Shown piece after piece: positions 61,541-64,000 of a DNA stretch of 64,000 nucleotides (the stretch's first letter is position 1; every line of letters begins with the position of its first letter). The position numbers and the translations under genes are program-made. The DNA comes from Planotetraspora mira. Lineage in GTDB: Bacteria; Actinomycetota; Actinomycetes; Streptosporangiales; Streptosporangiaceae. The stretch covers positions 62,001-126,000 of the forward strand of contig NZ_BOOO01000033.1 in assembly GCF_016863275.1 (NCBI RefSeq), given 5' to 3'. The notes under the pieces were generated by a model. The model was not told the origin of the DNA, did not search any database, and was given only the letters and a program-made list of their open reading frames with translations.

Positions 61541-64000
61541 TTACGAACACCTCCTTCCACTACTTGTCGGGATGGTGGACCCGGCGGGCTTACGCAGGGG
61601 CCCCTGCGCCTGACGCCATCCGGGGGGCTCGAAGAAGGGGAGGCGCACCGGCTCGTCGTGCAGCACGGTGCCGAGTGCGAGCAGCACTCCGGCGCTCCCC
61701 GTGGAAAGGTCCATCGACAACCGGAGCAGTTGAGCTCCGGGGAAGGCCAGGCCGTCCCTGAAGGGCAGCTCATGCCAGGCGAGGCGGGAGATCTGCCGGG
61801 CGGCCGCCTCCGGCCGCCCCTCCATCCCGAGGCAGGCGATCATCCCCGCGCGTCCGGCGAACAGGCCCGGCTGGATGAAGTAGGACAGCGTGGTGACGGG
61901 ACGGATGACCTCCAGTGCCTCGGCGAACGTCTCGTCCCGCCGGTGCGCGAGGTACCGGGCGAGGACCAGCCCGATTCCGGCCGACCCCTCGTCGAGGTAG
62001 GGGTTGGTCCGCCAGCCCTGCTGAACGTGGAGTTGGCCGTCGTCCCTCCGCACGCAGCGCCGCAGATCCTGCCGCAGGGCGGTCGCGGCCAGGTCGAGCA
62101 GGCGGCCGTCGCCCGTCCGCTCGTAGGCGTGCAGGAACATGAGAGCCGGTCCTGACGAGCCGTACATCAGGCCTGCGTGCGGGTGGACGCCCCCGCTGAT
62201 CTCGGGCACGTCGTCCGGCCCGCCGAGCCGGTCGGCCACCGCCTCGGCCATCTGGAGGGCCCGCTCGCGGAACGCCGCCTCGCCGGTCACGTCGTGGAAG
62301 TGGAGCAGGTTCAGCGCGATGCCGGCGATGCCGCGGTAGAGGCTCAGGTCGAGGCGCTCCCAGTCCTCCCCGGCGCAGACCTCGGCCACGTCGAGCGCGT
62401 CCTCGCGGCGGCCGAGCGCCTCCAGCGTGTAGGCCACGCCGTGCAGCCCGCTGTAGAACCCGATGCCGGCCGCGGGGTCCTTGGCCCGTTCGGCCAGCCA
62501 GTCCTCATGGTCGGGGAAGCGCCCGGCTCCCGTGACCGCCAGGGCGTGCAGCACGCCGGCCGCGCCGTTGGCGAGGCTGACGCCTCCGCCCGGCTCGAAC
62601 TGCACGATGTCGCCGGGGAACAGCCGGTCGTCACGGCCGGGGGTCGCGCTCGCGAGGATCGCCCGGGTGATCGACTCCCTGATCGCCGGCCAGCTCTCCG
62701 CCAGCATGCTCGCGGGCGGCCGGGGCGGCTCGTGGCCCACGATCGTCCGTACGGCTCCCGCGACCAGATCGGGAGACACCGGGAAGGTCTCGGTGACCAG
62801 ACGGCCCAGATGGACGGCCTTCGGCCGGTGGAGGGGCAACATCATCGTGGCCATCGGGGCGAACATGCCGAGGTGCAGGCAGGCCAGCGCGTACTCGTCC
62901 GCCTCCACACCCGCCCGCCCGGGCGGCGGGACGAAACCGGGGTTCGCCAGTGTGGGCCGTTTGCGATCGGCGGCCAGTGAGGAGACCTCGAAGTCGATGA
63001 GCACCACGCGCTCTCCGGCGACGAGGACGTTGAACGGGTGGAGGTCGCCGAACACCACACCCCGCTCGTGCAGGGCGGCCAGCGCCCGCCCCACCTCGCC
63101 GAGCATGCCGACCGCCCACGTGGTGTAGCCGGCGAGGACGTCGTCCCCGGTGTCCGCGCTGGTGAGGGGATGCTTCTGCGCGATGAGGCGGCTCAGGGTC
63201 GTCCCGTCCACATGCTCCTGGACGAGGAAGTGGTGCTCCCCGAGCGTGAAGTAGTCCCGCAGGGCGGGCACCTGCTCCAGCCCGGCCAGCCGTTCCATGA
63301 TCTCGGCCTCGTGGCGCAGGCGGGTGACCGCGTCCCGGCCGGCGGCGTCCAGCCCCGCGTGGGGACGCGCCTCCTTGAGCACCACCCGCTCGCCCGTGCG
63401 GACGTCGGTCCCGAGGTAGACCCCGCCGCCGTTGGAGAAGTGCAGCACGCTGTCCACCCGGTACGGCAGGCCCTCCATGGTGACGGAGTTCCTGGCTTCC
63501 AGATGCGGTTCGAGGAACCCGGGAAGGGTCACCCACGGGGGGAGGACGAAGGCGGGCCCGCGGACGTCGGGGACCAGCTCACCCTCGGGGGTCTCGATCG
63601 CGAGCACCCGCTCGCCGTTCTCCGTCACGCAGTACCGCTCCGCGAACCCGCCGTACCGCACGAACAGCGGGCCTGGGCCGTACCGCAGGTCGCTCAGGAT
63701 GTACGGCCCCGCCACGCCCTCGAGGATCCCCGCGAGCTCCTTGAGGACGAGCTCCAACTGGACCTCGTCGACCGGGTAGATCGTTACGAGCTTGCCGCTC
63801 GACTCGCGGCCGGCGTACTTCGAGTTCCGCATCATCATGACGCGCCGGCCGCGCAGGAACTTGAACGCCAGCCGATGGGTGACGCAGTAGTCCCACACCG
63901 CCGCGAGCACCTGCTCGGCCTGATCAAGACAAGAGGAGACGTGGATCTTCCACCCCTGCTGCGGCAGCCGGCCGCCGGCCGGTGCGTAGTGCGACCACGT
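61541..64000 (-). CDS. Class III lanthionine synthetase LanKC (RamC-like), 5' end cut by window
   Basis: 819 residues are visible; the start lies beyond 64000. The visible N-terminus (WSHYAPAGGRLPQQGWKIHV) is the lyase-domain opening of LanKC proteins, so perhaps 40-60 residues are missing. A kinase domain follows: SNGGGVYLG, VVLKEARP, GVVFGDLHPFNVLV and VLIDFEVSS, which phosphorylates Ser in the precursor. The C-terminal cyclase domain (GIGFYSGLHGVAYTLE, LYRGIAGIALNLL, GLMYGSSGPAL, DEGSAGIGLVL) lacks LanC zinc ligands, as in class III enzymes. It makes lanthionine/labionin rings on the 45-aa peptide encoded next. Confidence 0.95.
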   Translation of the reverse strand, partial: TWSHYAPAGGRLPQQGWKIHVSSCLDQAEQVLAAVWDYCVTHRLAFKFLRGRRVMMMRNSKYAGRESSGKLVTIYPVDEVQLELVLKELAGILEGVAGPYILSDLRYGPGPLFVRYGGFAERYCVTENGERVLAIETPEGELVPDVRGPAFVLPPWVTLPGFLEPHLEARNSVTMEGLPYRVDSVLHFSNGGGVYLGTDVRTGERVVLKEARPHAGLDAAGRDAVTRLRHEAEIMERLAGLEQVPALRDYFTLGEHHFLVQEHVDGTTLSRLIAQKHPLTSADTGDDVLAGYTTWAVGMLGEVGRALAALHERGVVFGDLHPFNVLVAGERVVLIDFEVSSLAADRKRPTLANPGFVPPPGRAGVEADEYALACLHLGMFAPMATMMLPLHRPKAVHLGRLVTETFPVSPDLVAGAVRTIVGHEPPRPPASMLAESWPAIRESITRAILASATPGRDDRLFPGDIVQFEPGGGVSLANGAAGVLHALAVTGAGRFPDHEDWLAERAKDPAAGIGFYSGLHGVAYTLEALGRREDALDVAEVCAGEDWERLDLSLYRGIAGIALNLLHFHDVTGEAAFRERALQMAEAVADRLGGPDDVPEISGGVHPHAGLMYGSSGPALMFLHAYERTGDGRLLDLAATALRQDLRRCVRRDDGQLHVQQGWRTNPYLDEGSAGIGLVLARYLAHRRDETFAEALEVIRPVTTLSYFIQPGLFAGRAGMIACLGMEGRPEAAARQISRLAWHELPFRDGLAFPGAQLLRLSMDLSTGSAGVLLALGTVLHDEPVRLPFFEPPGWRQAQGPLRKPAGSTIPTSSGRRCS

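Overview
The window is GC-rich DNA with GTG and TTG starts and many 1-4 nt start/stop overlaps. It carries a SufR-led suf operon, a class III lanthipeptide cluster of the SapB/AmfS type and Tat-type lipoproteins. Together these point to a filamentous actinomycete, most likely of the Streptosporangiales (Streptosporangium/Nonomuraea/Microbispora-like). The family-level placement is inference; no rRNA or tRNA gene was found.

Layout. (1) 1-9.3 kb: heme A pathway genes ctaB and ctaA, a Tat lipoprotein, a PrsW-type membrane protease, a YdcF/SanA-like protein, an EamA exporter and a two-gene ABC-2 exporter. (2) 9.6-16.4 kb: the Fe-S assembly operon sufR-sufB-sufD-Rieske-sufC-sufS-sufU-sufT. In front of it lie an iron-box-like palindrome and an exact ACACT-N5-TGTGA SufR-type operator. 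(3) 16.4-20.6 kb: a DEAD-box helicase behind a long, hairpin-rich leader, then hisE, hisG and a YciI-like gene. (4) 20.7-24.4 kb: an acyltransferase, and an IclR regulator divergent from a MIP18-like/amidohydrolase pair. (5) 24.5-35.4 kb: a sugar-acid catabolic island with a KDPG-type aldolase, GH9-like secreted enzyme, binding protein and two permeases, IclR, enolase-family dehydratase, DHDPS-fold enzyme, SDR and PfkB kinase. (6) 35.5-49.3 kb: an ABC-2 exporter with a two-component system, a degenerate EAL/CBS protein, acVLRF1 next to an ABC-F protein, a 71-aa HTH protein, an enoyl-CoA hydratase, an ABC exporter, a sulfotransferase and an LD-carboxypeptidase. (7) 49.4-54.7 kb: GH15, a divergent YczE/YczR (MocR) pair and a POT transporter. 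(8) 55.4-64 kb: a Pro/Ala-rich secreted protein, a RamR-like orphan response regulator, two ABC half-transporters, a 45-aa SapB-like precursor and a LanKC synthetase cut by the window edge.

The most unusual signal is a family of intergenic repeat arrays at four places (7281-7500, 18641-18941, 54909-55405, 57641-57900). Each copy has the core CGTGATCATGCACA followed by TTCG and, about 30 nt on, a TGACCWGC block. Copies recur at almost exactly 53 bp, about five helical turns. In three arrays two arms face each other, and in two arrays the core supplies the stop codon of the flanking gene. I know of no named element with these properties.

The other notable items are the lanthipeptide precursor, with a Gly/His hinge and a shortened second ring motif, and the dual regulatory sites in front of the suf operon.
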